In this document: positions 7,843 to 17,190 of the stretch, piece after piece
Layout of the letters: each line of letters begins with the position of its first letter
How positions within the stretch are numbered: position 1 is the first letter of the stretch
NCBI GenBank assembly: GCA_964410945.1
Contig: CAYPJE010000001.1
Location: 124,001-188,000 of the forward strand
Source: CAYPJE01 sp964410945
GTDB lineage: Bacteria > Fidelibacterota > Marinisomatia > Marinisomatales > TCS56
Reading direction: 5' to 3'
DNA: 64,000 nucleotides
Notes under the pieces: model-generated
Seen by the model: only the letters and a program-made list of their open reading frames with translations
Told to the model about the DNA's origin: nothing
Database searches by the model: none
Position numbers and translations under genes: made by a program

Positions 7843-9237
7843 ATGACCAGCCAGCCCACCTTTCGTACGGTTATCGAACCATTTATTATTAAATCTGTTC
7901 AGCCAATCCGGATGACTACAATAGAGGAGCGGGAGGAGTATCTTAAAGCCGCTTATTACAATCTTTTCAAGATTGAAGCTCAAAATGTGTTGATTGATCT
8001 GCTAACTGACAGCGGTACCGGCGCCATGAGTTCGGAGCAGTGGGCCGGAATTATGCGTGGTGACGAAGCCTATGCCGGCAGCGTTAGCTACCAGCGTTTT
8101 GAGGCGGCGGTAAAAGATATTTTCGGTTTCACCCATGTAATTCCCACTCACCAGGGACGGGCTGCTGAACGGATTCTGTTTTCGGTGATGTGCAAAGAAG
8201 GGGATGTGGTGCCGAATAATACCCACTTCGATACTACACGCGCCAATATTGAATACCGCGGTGCCCAGGCCCTGGATTTAGTGATTAACGAAGGGCGGAA
8301 TCCGGCCAACCCCCACCCCTTTAAGGGTAATATGGACCTGCAGAAACTGGAAGATTTGATCAATAGAGTCGGTGTGGAAAAAATACCGCTTTGCATGCTG
8401 ACGGTAACCAATAATTCGGGTGGTGGCCAGCCGGTATCGATGGAGAATATTAAAGCTGTTCGATCCCTTCTGAATAAACATGGAATACCGCTGTATTTCG
8501 ATGCCTGCCGGTTTGCAGAGAATGCCTTTTTTATTAAGCAGAGAGAACCGGAGTATTCAGATAAATCGGTTCGCGAAATTGCCCGGGAAATGTTCAGTTA
8601 TGGTGATGGATGTACGATGAGCGCCAAGAAGGACGGACTGGCCAACATCGGTGGATTCTTATGCACCAATGCCGGCGATCTGGCCCAACAGGAAAAAGAC
8701 CTTCTGATCCTCACCGAGGGTTTTCCCACCTATGGAGGTCTGGCGGGACGTGACTTGGATGCCATCGCCATTGGCCTGCAGGAAGTATTGAATGAGGACT
8801 ATCTGCTGTACCGTATCTCGGAAGCCAAATACCTGGGGAATCACCTAACGGAAATCGGTTATCCGATTGTCCAACCACCAGGTGGGCATGCCATTTATAT
8901 CGACGCCAAAGGTTTGTTGCCACACCTTAAACCACTCCAGTATCCAGGACAGGCGCTCTCGGTTGAACTGTACCGGATGGGGGGAATCCGGACAGTGGAA
9001 ATCGGATCAGTGATGTTTGGTAAAATCGATCAGCAGTCTGGTAAGGAATCACCGGCGGCTATGGAACTGGTGCGCCTGGCCCTGCCCCGGCGGACCCACA
9101 CCCAGAGCCATGTGGATTACGTACTGGAGGTGGCCCGCGAGCTATATAAAAATAAGGATAAAATTCCAGGCTACAGGATTACAGCGCAACCACCCTTTCT
9201 GAGGCATTTCACGGCTAAGTTTGAGCCGTATGCCTAA
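7843..9237 (+). CDS. tnaA: Tryptophanase (tryptophan indole-lyase)
   Basis: This PLP enzyme splits tryptophan into indole, pyruvate and ammonia. The 464 residues match the beta-eliminating lyase family throughout: LIDLLTDSGTGAMS, GDEAYAGS, the phosphate-binding THQGR, the PLP-lysine motif SAKKDGLANIGG, and GGLAGRDLDAIAIGL. The alternative, tyrosine phenol-lyase, is less likely. The substrate-pocket segment reads GIRTVEIGS as in TnaA, where tyrosine phenol-lyases have an MERG-type sequence with the tyrosine-binding Arg; the C-terminal LRHFTAKFE also fits TnaA better. An AAAGGA ribosome site precedes the ATG. No TnaC-like leader peptide is seen in the short upstream gap, so regulation is not of the E. 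coli attenuation type. It appears monocistronic. Confidence 0.9.
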   Translation: MTSQPTFRTVIEPFIIKSVQPIRMTTIEEREEYLKAAYYNLFKIEAQNVLIDLLTDSGTGAMSSEQWAGIMRGDEAYAGSVSYQRFEAAVKDIFGFTHVIPTHQGRAAERILFSVMCKEGDVVPNNTHFDTTRANIEYRGAQALDLVINEGRNPANPHPFKGNMDLQKLEDLINRVGVEKIPLCMLTVTNNSGGGQPVSMENIKAVRSLLNKHGIPLYFDACRFAENAFFIKQREPEYSDKSVREIAREMFSYGDGCTMSAKKDGLANIGGFLCTNAGDLAQQEKDLLILTEGFPTYGGLAGRDLDAIAIGLQEVLNEDYLLYRISEAKYLGNHLTEIGYPIVQPPGGHAIYIDAKGLLPHLKPLQYPGQALSVELYRMGGIRTVEIGSVMFGKIDQQSGKESPAAMELVRLALPRRTHTQSHVDYVLEVARELYKNKDKIPGYRITAQPPFLRHFTAKFEPYA

Positions 9238-9354
9238 AGTATAATATTATTTAATAATATGTTAGTATAATATGTGTGTAGGTGCAATATTGTATTGTAT
9301 CGCGCGTGCTATTTCAGTAACTTATAGAGGTAAAATATATAAGGAGGAATCAAT

Positions 9355-10041
9355 ATGGTAGTTAGAATTGTAATATCAGTCATGTTAATAATTATTATGT
9401 CTTGCGTCGATGAAACCAGTCAACAGCCAATAGAAACCTATGGAAATGAGGGTTATCAGGGATTAATAACCATGTTTGTTACTGATATAAATGAGGTTGT
9501 TATTATGGTTACCGACAACAGCGATCCGGATATAATACCGTTACTTTATGTTCTGCAAATGGAAAGAGAAACCCAGGTAGACCTGCTTACAACCACATTT
9601 GATGGAATTATCTTTGAAGATGAAAATCAACTGACGATTACAGATATTGATACAAAAAGTAAATATATCCTATCAATCGAACCAAATAACGATGGCATCA
9701 CTATTCCTAACTATTTCTATGGGTATGGATTGTCGAAAAATGAAGGAGTTTTTGAAAGGAAGGATATAGTTTGTAAGGAAAAATCAATTTTTAATTCACT
9801 ATTGAAGTATTGCGATGCGCCAGCGGGTTTGAAATACAGAGATAAAGTGTTACTAGAACCACTTCCCTGCTCAACATCCAGTTGTTCATATTCATTTCAG
9901 TTAATGGGGAACAGTTTTTCCTGCTCGGTAAGTTGTTTATCCGGGTACACTGCAATTTGTGGTGGGTCTGGATGTTATTGTCAGAAATGTGATGACGGTG
10001 GAAGTACTCCTGCCAATCAGGGCGGAGGTTCTATAAATTAA
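9355..10041 (+). CDS. Cysteine-rich lipoprotein of unknown function
   Basis: A strong AAGGAGG site precedes the ATG. The N-terminus is a lipoprotein signal (VISVMLIIIMSC, lipidated Cys at about residue 17). The body, residues 20-150, is rich in Asp, Ile and Thr with alternating strands. The C-terminal 70 residues hold about a dozen cysteines (CSTSSCSYSF, CSVSCLSGYTAICGGSGCYC), probably disulphide-bonded or metal-binding. No family is recognised. Codon use and base composition are clearly more AT-rich than the flanking tnaA and ppdK, and the upstream 115 bases are also very AT-rich. Recent acquisition or relaxed selection is therefore possible. It has its own terminator. Confidence 0.7.
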   Translation: MVVRIVISVMLIIIMSCVDETSQQPIETYGNEGYQGLITMFVTDINEVVIMVTDNSDPDIIPLLYVLQMERETQVDLLTTTFDGIIFEDENQLTITDIDTKSKYILSIEPNNDGITIPNYFYGYGLSKNEGVFERKDIVCKEKSIFNSLLKYCDAPAGLKYRDKVLLEPLPCSTSSCSYSFQLMGNSFSCSVSCLSGYTAICGGSGCYCQKCDDGGSTPANQGGGSIN

Positions 10042-10069
10042 AAAAGCGGGATTTAAATCCCGCTTTTTC
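10040..10069. terminator. Bidirectional terminator between lipoprotein gene and ppdK
   Basis: AAAAAGCGGGATTT is followed directly by its reverse complement AAATCCCGCTTTTT (10041-10068), a perfect palindrome with A and T runs outside the stem. It serves the plus-strand lipoprotein gene and the minus-strand ppdK, which end on either side. Confidence 0.9.
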
Positions 10070-10089
10070 TGTTTAGAGTGTAATTACTC

Positions 10090-12792
10090 TTATTTGTTTA
10101 TCAGTGCCGCATGGGCTGCTGCCAGACGGGCAATCGGAACCCGGAATGGAGAACAACTGACGTAATTCAAGCCATTCTTATGGCAGAAATCAATACTGGC
10201 AGGGTCGCCACCGTGTTCACCGCAGATACCGATCTTCAGATCGTTGCGTACCTTACGGCCTTTCTCAACGGCGATTTCAATCAGCTGTCCGACACCGGTG
10301 GTGTCCAGGCTCTGGAAGGGATCATGCTCCATGATTTTATTATCGAGGTACATGGGCAGGAAACCGCCGATATCATCACGTGAGAAACCATAAGTAGTCT
10401 GGGTCAGGTCGTTGGTACCAAAACTGAAGAATTCAGCGTTCTTGGCGATCTGATCGGCGGTGAGAGCGGCCCGGGGCAGCTCGATCATGGTGCCAACCAG
10501 ATACTTGAATTCCACATCGGTTTCTTTGATCACCCGGGCCGCAACGTCACGGACGATTGCTTCCTGGTTGTCAAGCTCGGTATAGGTGCCGACCAGCGGG
10601 ATCATTACTTCCGGCTTGGCATCCACACCGGCTTTGGTCAGCTCTGCGGTAGCCTCAAAAATGGCGCGGGCCTGCATCTCGGTAATTTCCGGATAGGCTA
10701 CACCCAGGCGACAACCACGATGTCCCAGCATGGGATTTAATTCGTGCAGGGAAGCGATACGGGCGTTGATTTTTTCCACGGGAATGCTGACAGCGGCAGA
10801 TAGTTCCTTGACCTGCTCGTCATCCAGGGTGATGAATTCATGCAGTGGTGGATCCAGCAGGCGAATCGTTACCGGCAATCCTTCCATAGCCTGGAGAATC
10901 CCTTTAAAATCTTCACGCTGGAAGGGCAGCAGTTCGTTAACTGCGGCACGCCGATCTTCCACGTTTTCAGCCAGGATCATCTTACGCATGGCCATGATCC
11001 GTTTGGGATCGAAGAACATGTGCTCGGTTCGGCAGAGGCCGATGCCTTCGGCACCGAAAGAGCGGGCCTGGGCCGAATCACTGGGACTGTCAGCGTTGGT
11101 GCGAATACCTAATGTGCGGGTTTCGTCGGCCCACTGCATCAATTCGGCATAATATTCGTTTGAATCCGGATCGGCCGGCAGCTCGTCAATCTGGCCTTCG
11201 TAGACGATACCTTTAGTACCATTCATTGAAATCCAATCACCCTCCTTCAATACCTTACCGTCAACCGTGACAGTTTTACTGCGTCTGTCGATTGCCAGGG
11301 CGCTGCAACCAACGATACAGCACTTGCCCCAACCACGGGCTACCAGGGCGGCGTGGGACGTCATTCCGCCTTTGGCGGTTAAAATAGCTGCGGCGGCATG
11401 CATACCATGGACATCTTCCGGAGATGTCTCGTTGCGCACCAGCATAACTTTTTCACCTTTTTTGGCCCAGGCTTCAGCATCATCGGCAGTAAATACTATC
11501 CGTCCGTTGGCGCCACCGGGTCCGGCCGGTAAACCTTTGGCCAATGGTGTGGCTGTGCGCTCGGAATCGGGATCCAGCATTGGGTGCAATAATTCATCCA
11601 GCTGGGCCGGGGCGACACGCAAAATAGCCTCTTCTTTTGAGATCAGTTTTTCGTGGTACATTTCCACAGCCATCCGCAGGGCGGCCAGACCATTGCGTTT
11701 ACCAGTACGGGTCTGGAGCATCCACAGTTTACCCTCCTGGACAGTGAATTCAACATCCTGCATATCGCGGTAATGCTGTTCAAGGCGGGTGCGGATTCCA
11801 TCCAGTTGATTATATAATTCAGGCTTGTATTTTTCCAGTGAGACCAAATCATTGCTTTCACCTGAACGCGTCGCCTCGTTTAGTGGATTCGGGGTGCGGG
11901 TACCGGCCACTACATCTTCACCCTGGGCATTCTGCAGCCATTCACCATAAAACAGATCTTCACCGGTGGCGGGATTGCGGGTGAAAGCCACGCCCGTAGC
12001 GCTTTCATCGCCCAGGTTACCAAAGACCATGGTCTGAACGTTTACGGCTGTACCCCAATCTCCAGGAATACCTTCAATGCGACGATAGCTAATGGCGCGT
12101 TTTCCCATCCAGCTCTGGAAAACAGCCTTAATACCGCCCCACAACTGGGCATAATGATCATCCGGGAATTCATCACCAAGAACATCTTTAATCTTAGCTT
12201 TGAATTGCTCGGAGATGTATTTCCAATCGTCGCCATTGAGATCGGTGTCGGCCTTATAACCTTTTTCAGCCTTGTAATTGTCCAGCAATTCTTCCAGCTG
12301 ATGGCGGATGCCGTCGCCGTCGGCTGGTTCTGCGCCAGCAGCTTTTTCCATAACAACATCCGAGTACATCATGATCAGACGCCGGTAGGCATCGTAGACA
12401 AACTGTGAGTTATTGGTTTTTTTTATCAGGCCGGGGATGGTTTTGGAGGTTAAGCCGATATTTAAAACGGTTTCCATCATACCGGGCATGGATATCCGGG
12501 CACCGGAACGAACGGAAAGTAATAATGGATCATTTTCATCACCGAAATTTTGTCCCATGACTGATTCGATCTGTTTGATAACATCCTTTACCTGTCCGTC
12601 AAGCTCAGTCGGAAAGGTACGGTTGTTGTCATAATAGGCAGTACAAACTTCGGTTGTGATAGTAAAACCGGGAGGGACCGGTATGTCAAGGCTGGTCATT
12701 TCGGCCAGGTTGGCACCCTTGCCACCTAAAAGATTTTTCATATCGGCGCGGCCATCTGCTTTACCATCACCGAAATAATATACGTATTTCAT
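10090..12792 (-). CDS. ppdK: Pyruvate, phosphate dikinase
   Basis: PPDK interconverts pyruvate, ATP and phosphate with PEP, AMP and PPi; in anaerobes it often runs toward pyruvate. The start at 12792 (MKYVYYFGDGKADG) has an AGGAGA site; an upstream in-frame ATG at 12831 does not fit family N-termini. The 900-residue length is typical. The N-terminal ATP-grasp domain begins KNLLGGKGANLAEM and contains SVRSGARISMPGMMETVLN. The central phosphohistidine domain carries GGMTSHAALVARGWGKCC, whose His is the carrier. The C-terminal PEP/pyruvate barrel has GLCRTEHMFF and ends with GICGEHGGDP. Transcribed alone on the minus strand. Confidence 0.96.
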   Translation of the reverse strand: MKYVYYFGDGKADGRADMKNLLGGKGANLAEMTSLDIPVPPGFTITTEVCTAYYDNNRTFPTELDGQVKDVIKQIESVMGQNFGDENDPLLLSVRSGARISMPGMMETVLNIGLTSKTIPGLIKKTNNSQFVYDAYRRLIMMYSDVVMEKAAGAEPADGDGIRHQLEELLDNYKAEKGYKADTDLNGDDWKYISEQFKAKIKDVLGDEFPDDHYAQLWGGIKAVFQSWMGKRAISYRRIEGIPGDWGTAVNVQTMVFGNLGDESATGVAFTRNPATGEDLFYGEWLQNAQGEDVVAGTRTPNPLNEATRSGESNDLVSLEKYKPELYNQLDGIRTRLEQHYRDMQDVEFTVQEGKLWMLQTRTGKRNGLAALRMAVEMYHEKLISKEEAILRVAPAQLDELLHPMLDPDSERTATPLAKGLPAGPGGANGRIVFTADDAEAWAKKGEKVMLVRNETSPEDVHGMHAAAAILTAKGGMTSHAALVARGWGKCCIVGCSALAIDRRSKTVTVDGKVLKEGDWISMNGTKGIVYEGQIDELPADPDSNEYYAELMQWADETRTLGIRTNADSPSDSAQARSFGAEGIGLCRTEHMFFDPKRIMAMRKMILAENVEDRRAAVNELLPFQREDFKGILQAMEGLPVTIRLLDPPLHEFITLDDEQVKELSAAVSIPVEKINARIASLHELNPMLGHRGCRLGVAYPEITEMQARAIFEATAELTKAGVDAKPEVMIPLVGTYTELDNQEAIVRDVAARVIKETDVEFKYLVGTMIELPRAALTADQIAKNAEFFSFGTNDLTQTTYGFSRDDIGGFLPMYLDNKIMEHDPFQSLDTTGVGQLIEIAVEKGRKVRNDLKIGICGEHGGDPASIDFCHKNGLNYVSCSPFRVPIARLAAAHAALINK

Positions 12793-13000
12793 AGTTTTAA
12801 GTCTCCTGTGGATTAAAAAAGCAAACATCAATTTTACGACTAATTTTCACCGACAAGCAAGAAATCATAGTACAACCGGATTCTATGCTTGTTTTACCAA
12901 TCAGTGCCCAGCGGCTACCTTTCTGTGAAGTTGGTCACCCCAGTAAATATCAGTTATTCTTATACTCTAAGCCTGATTAATTAGAAATGCGGGGTGTTGA

Positions 13001-13975
13001 ATGGGTATTCGAATTATTCTATTGTTATGTTTAACCGCTCTGTTTGGACAGACTCCAATTGCTGTCATCGATTTCCAGGCTAATGGTATATCAAACACAG
13101 AGATCAATGCCCTCACCGATCGCCTCCGGAATGAATTGGTAAAAATTGGTGATTACCGGGTGATTGAACGGGAGATGATGAATGATATTCTTCAGGAACA
13201 GGGGTTTCAGCAGACCGGTTGTACGACCACCGAATGTCTGGTGGAAATGGGTGAATTAATCGGTGTTGCACAGATTATCGGTGGCAGTATCAGTAAAATT
13301 GGAGCAATCCATACTGTATCGGCCCGCATAATAGATGTTACCACTGGGGAAGTATTATGGGTGACCGACTATGATCTGGTTGGCGGTGTCGGACAGTTAT
13401 TGACCTCAGGTATGAAAAATGTTGCCCATCAACTCACCCGAAAAATCGTGGCAGATAAAGTGCCGGAAATAGTTATAGGTGAAACCAGCTTTAATCCGCT
13501 GAAAGATAGAATGTTGTATTCCAGTCGTTGGGATGTAACAACCGGTATCAATATTCCCGAATCTGGTGGTATAATATATTTTTCACGCCGCTTTTCTACA
13601 AAATTGTTGTACAAGGACATATTCCGGTTACAGCCGGCAATTGATTTTGGTTATCTTAATTATGCGCGAACCAGAAGGGATTCAGGAGTTGAAAAAAGTA
13701 TCTTTTTTGTTGTCTCGGCTGATGGCTTATTTAATTTAAATGATTTAGTTGTAGGGTTTTCCCCGGGTATTGGTGTGAGTAAAACGAGTTATAACCGCCT
13801 CTGGAATGGAGATGACTGGTTTGGTAAGAATAATGATTTCCACATTTTCCTTTTGGGCGAGCTGAGCCTTAACTTAGACTTCCTATCGATTCCCATGATT
13901 GTTCAAACATCGATAGCCTATCACCCCCTGTTTGATCGAGGCTCACCGTATTTTACTTTGAGCTACAATCTATAG
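13001..13975 (+). CDS. CsgG/LpoB-like secreted protein with barrel-like C-terminus
   Basis: A signal peptide covers residues 1-16 (IILLLCLTALFGQ). Residues about 17-150 show the CsgG-type alpha/beta fold seen in many FCB secreted proteins: IAVIDFQANGIS, LRNELVKIGDYRVIERE, then GVAQIIGGSISKIG and IIDVTTGEVLWV. A cysteine pair (GCTTTECL) lies between helices, as is usual in this subfamily. Residues about 165-324 alternate hydrophobic and polar residues and end in FTLSYNL, with an aromatic/hydrophobic terminus compatible with an outer-membrane barrel. Function is unknown; envelope stress or outer-membrane assembly would suit the family. It is divergent from ppdK and about 70 bases upstream of the sensor kinase gene, so it could be co-transcribed with the two-component system. 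Confidence 0.7.
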   Translation: MGIRIILLLCLTALFGQTPIAVIDFQANGISNTEINALTDRLRNELVKIGDYRVIEREMMNDILQEQGFQQTGCTTTECLVEMGELIGVAQIIGGSISKIGAIHTVSARIIDVTTGEVLWVTDYDLVGGVGQLLTSGMKNVAHQLTRKIVADKVPEIVIGETSFNPLKDRMLYSSRWDVTTGINIPESGGIIYFSRRFSTKLLYKDIFRLQPAIDFGYLNYARTRRDSGVEKSIFFVVSADGLFNLNDLVVGFSPGIGVSKTSYNRLWNGDDWFGKNNDFHIFLLGELSLNLDFLSIPMIVQTSIAYHPLFDRGSPYFTLSYNL

Positions 13976-14042
13976 AGATCAACTTATACGAGGTACAATA
14001 CCCAAACTGACGTATATTTCCATAATTACTTAATCAGGTGTA

Positions 14043-17000
14043 ATGCTTATAAGAAAATCAGTTAATGTTAATAATACCTGTTCCAGGTTGGTGGCCGGAC
14101 TGCTGTTCCTGGCGGCGGGGTATTTACTGGCTGATACCGGGGAGAAAAAAGATTGGGTTACCGATACTTTTCTTAACTATGCTGGTGGAGAAGCAGCTCT
14201 GATATCCGATATTAACGATGCTTATGGGGTGGTTTTTGACGATTTGACCAGCGATGGCCGTCCTGATTTGTATATTGTCCGTTTTCGTGACCTGAACCGT
14301 CTGTTTATCAATCGCGGGAATAAAAAAACCTTTCGGGACCGGACAATCAGGTCCGGTCTGGGTGGCAATCTTTCCTCGCGGGGAGAAAAAAACCTGGAGC
14401 TTGGAGCCTCGGCGGTGGATTTTAATAATGATGGCAACCAGGATATTTTGATTACCGGCTGGGATAAAACCACACATTTGTTCCGCGGGGAAGGCAATCT
14501 TGGTTTTGCTGACATTACGGATTTCTGCGGACTTGAACGTCCGGTCAGCGGCAATTGCGGTGTCTGGTCAGATATTGATCTGGACGGTGACCTGGACCTG
14601 TTTATTACTAATGAACACGGCGCTAATCAGCTTTACCTTCAGTTGAAACCGGGTAATTTTAGGGAGTGTGCCAGGGAATTCGGTGTCGATGCCGAGCAGA
14701 TTAGCCAGGGGGCTATGTTCGGGGATCTTAATGGTGATGGTTACCCCGACCTGTATGTATGCAACTGGTTTGCGCCGGATATTTTATATACCAACTCCAA
14801 TGGTAAAAAATTTAAGCGGATAACCAGCGGCATTCCCCACCTTACCGATCCATTACGCAGCAACGGTGTCTGGTTCGGTGATTATGATAACGATGGCGAT
14901 CTTGATATTCTGGTTACTGACCGGCAGCGTACTACGCAATTATATCGGAATGAAGGCGAATGGAATTTCGAGGCTGTTTCCACATCGATTGGGCTGGTAA
15001 ATAATTTTCCGGCCTATTCGGGATTGATGGCGGATTTCGATAATAATGGCTGGCAGGATATATACTTCACCAATATTGGGCCCAACCAGCTGTTCCTTAA
15101 TTATGAAGGGCATTTTGAGTTGGCATATGAGCAGAAAATAAAGCTGCCATCCAACCTGAAGCATTACAGCACGGGAGCTGCCATTGCCGATTATGACAAT
15201 GATGGTGATTTGGACCTGTTTGTTGCCAATAAGGATACGGCCAGTAAAATCTATGTCAATCAAATTGATTCGCAGAATTTTATTCGATTCAAACTGCAGG
15301 GCGGAAATAGTAACCGTGATGCAATCGGCAGTAAAATCAGACTCTATGGTATTAACACGGAGAAAGAATCTGATAGCCTTATCAGTTATCGAGAAGTTTC
15401 AGGGGGGGGAGGATATCTATCGACGGGCGAGAAAACAGTCCATTTCGGTGTTGCGAGTGAAGGCGTTTACCGGGCGGAGGTCGTCTTCCCTGGGGGTAAG
15501 ATAATTCAATTAAATGATTTACTACCTGGGAAAACTATCACGGTACACGAGCATAATTTTGTTTGGATGTGGCTCTTTAACGCCGAAAAGGCGATCCGGA
15601 GAATGCTGGCGCGGCCCGAGTTTGGCGGTAATTTATTTTTGCTTGTGGTTCTGGCGGGCCTGATTTCAGGATATTCTGTGCTGGCTGTGACCAGGTACAA
15701 GTGGTCACCGATCCAGATGATAGGGTTCATCGGCGGCACCATTATTATAATGTTTGTTGGATTTATTTTTCTGCCTGACTATGGATTACGGTCTGTGCTG
15801 TGGGGGCAACTGGTGCTGCTGTTGTTGATTATCAGTACGGTAACCGGTTTTTCGGAGCGGCTATATCAGTTGTCGACTACACGACAGGGTTATCGAAAAG
15901 TATTAAAACAATTTTCTGATCAACTGATCCAAATTCACGATAATGACGATCTGTTTAACCGCCTTCTGGAGGTTGTTCACACCAACCTGAAAACGGAGTC
16001 AATTGCCCTGGCGATTAAGGAAAATAATGTATATAAAATTACTAGTGGTTTTGGCACAGGGGTAGTACGCGGCTATGTATTTACAATTGACGATCGGAAA
16101 CAGGCTTTCCTTTCAAATAATAATGTTATCGTATCTGATCAGCTTAAAACCCTGTTTAAAAAAGACGTTTTAAAGTTGTTTGAAACACTATTGGTTATTC
16201 AGGGTAAAGATGGTCCTCACGCTCTGTTGCTGCTCGGTCGCCGGGAGTCACGGTTGGAATATGATAGCCAGGATATAGATATTTTGACAATCCTGGCCAG
16301 ACAGGCCGCTTTAGCGGTTGATAATAATTTTTATATTGAAGAAATACAGGCGATGACGGAAAAAATGGCCCAGGCGGAAGTTCGCAAAAAATATATCAGG
16401 GAGCTGGAGGATAAAAACCTGGAACTGGAAACGATGTTCCGCGATCTGAAAACAACGCAGGCCCAGTTGATTCAAAGTGAAAAAATGTCCAGTCTGGGCC
16501 AGCTGGTAGCAGGTATTGCCCATGAATTAAACAATCCCATCGGCTTCATTTATGCCAACTTGAAAGAACTTGGCAATTATTTGGAAATATTGAAAAACAG
16601 TACCGATAAACAAGAGCTGGATTTTGTTCGAAAGGATGTGGACCAGTTAATTGACGACAGTATTGTTGGCAGTGAGCGGGTCCGCGATATAGTGGATAAT
16701 CTCAGGAATTTTTCACGCCTGGATGAAGCCGAGTTCAAAAAGGCCGACATACATGAAGGTATAAATTCCACATTAATGCTGCTTAACAATGAATTTAAAG
16801 ACCGCATCGATGTGCAGCGGAATTTCGGTGGGTTTGATGCGATTGAGTGTCTGCCGGGCTATCTTAACCAGGTGTTTATGAATTTACTGCAGAATGCCGG
16901 GCAGGCTATTTCCGGCCAGGGAAAAATAGATATAACCACCAGGAAAACCGATGATAGTGTTCAAATAATAATCACAGATGACGGGAAGGGAATCCCGGCC

Positions 17001-17180
17001 GATAAAATCGATCGAATATTTGAGCCGTTCTATACATCAAAACCAGTTGGTGCCGGTACTGGGCTGGGTTTGAGTATCAGTTATGGTATTATCGAGCGCC
17101 ATAACGGAACCATTGCGGTTGAAAGCATCAAGGGGAAGGGGAGTAAATTCACAATAACCCTGCCAATAACTCAGGGTTGA
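14043..17180 (+). CDS. Hybrid sensor: FG-GAP propeller/ASPIC-UnbV ectodomain, GAF and histidine kinase
   Basis: A 1045-residue membrane sensor kinase. After an N-terminal hydrophobic segment (about 14-30), seven calcium-binding-like FG-GAP motifs occur (DLTSDGRPDLY, DFNNDGNQDIL, DLDGDLDLF, DLNGDGYPDLY, DYDNDGDLDIL, DFDNNGWQDIY, DYDNDGDLDLF), the right number for a seven-bladed propeller. An ASPIC/UnbV module follows at about 420-500 (GSKIRLYG, GGGGYLSTGEKTVHFGV). Three membrane segments span about 530-610. A GAF-like domain is at about 625-765, then a coiled coil. The HisKA box is GIAHELNNP (His about 827), and the ATPase has DDGKGIP and GTGLGLSIS. An AGGTG site precedes the ATG. It lies ten bases before an NtrC-type regulator, its probable partner. 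Such an ectodomain on a kinase is unusual; the ligand is unknown. Confidence 0.88.
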   Translation: MLIRKSVNVNNTCSRLVAGLLFLAAGYLLADTGEKKDWVTDTFLNYAGGEAALISDINDAYGVVFDDLTSDGRPDLYIVRFRDLNRLFINRGNKKTFRDRTIRSGLGGNLSSRGEKNLELGASAVDFNNDGNQDILITGWDKTTHLFRGEGNLGFADITDFCGLERPVSGNCGVWSDIDLDGDLDLFITNEHGANQLYLQLKPGNFRECAREFGVDAEQISQGAMFGDLNGDGYPDLYVCNWFAPDILYTNSNGKKFKRITSGIPHLTDPLRSNGVWFGDYDNDGDLDILVTDRQRTTQLYRNEGEWNFEAVSTSIGLVNNFPAYSGLMADFDNNGWQDIYFTNIGPNQLFLNYEGHFELAYEQKIKLPSNLKHYSTGAAIADYDNDGDLDLFVANKDTASKIYVNQIDSQNFIRFKLQGGNSNRDAIGSKIRLYGINTEKESDSLISYREVSGGGGYLSTGEKTVHFGVASEGVYRAEVVFPGGKIIQLNDLLPGKTITVHEHNFVWMWLFNAEKAIRRMLARPEFGGNLFLLVVLAGLISGYSVLAVTRYKWSPIQMIGFIGGTIIIMFVGFIFLPDYGLRSVLWGQLVLLLLIISTVTGFSERLYQLSTTRQGYRKVLKQFSDQLIQIHDNDDLFNRLLEVVHTNLKTESIALAIKENNVYKITSGFGTGVVRGYVFTIDDRKQAFLSNNNVIVSDQLKTLFKKDVLKLFETLLVIQGKDGPHALLLLGRRESRLEYDSQDIDILTILARQAALAVDNNFYIEEIQAMTEKMAQAEVRKKYIRELEDKNLELETMFRDLKTTQAQLIQSEKMSSLGQLVAGIAHELNNPIGFIYANLKELGNYLEILKNSTDKQELDFVRKDVDQLIDDSIVGSERVRDIVDNLRNFSRLDEAEFKKADIHEGINSTLMLLNNEFKDRIDVQRNFGGFDAIECLPGYLNQVFMNLLQNAGQAISGQGKIDITTRKTDDSVQIIITDDGKGIPADKIDRIFEPFYTSKPVGAGTGLGLSISYGIIERHNGTIAVESIKGKGSKFTITLPITQG

Positions 17181-17190
17181 TTTGATCCGA

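Noticed and set aside
7843..9237. Tyrosine phenol-lyase
   Set aside because: The pocket segment GIRTVEIGS and the following residues match tryptophanase, not the MERG-type sequence of tyrosine phenol-lyase.
12793..12831. Upstream in-frame extension of ppdK
   Set aside because: The extra 13 residues contain no family sequence, and the AGGAGA ribosome site is placed for the start at 12792.
17182..17190. TTG start for the response regulator
   Set aside because: The ATG at 17191 gives a normal receiver N-terminus, and no ribosome site favours the TTG.
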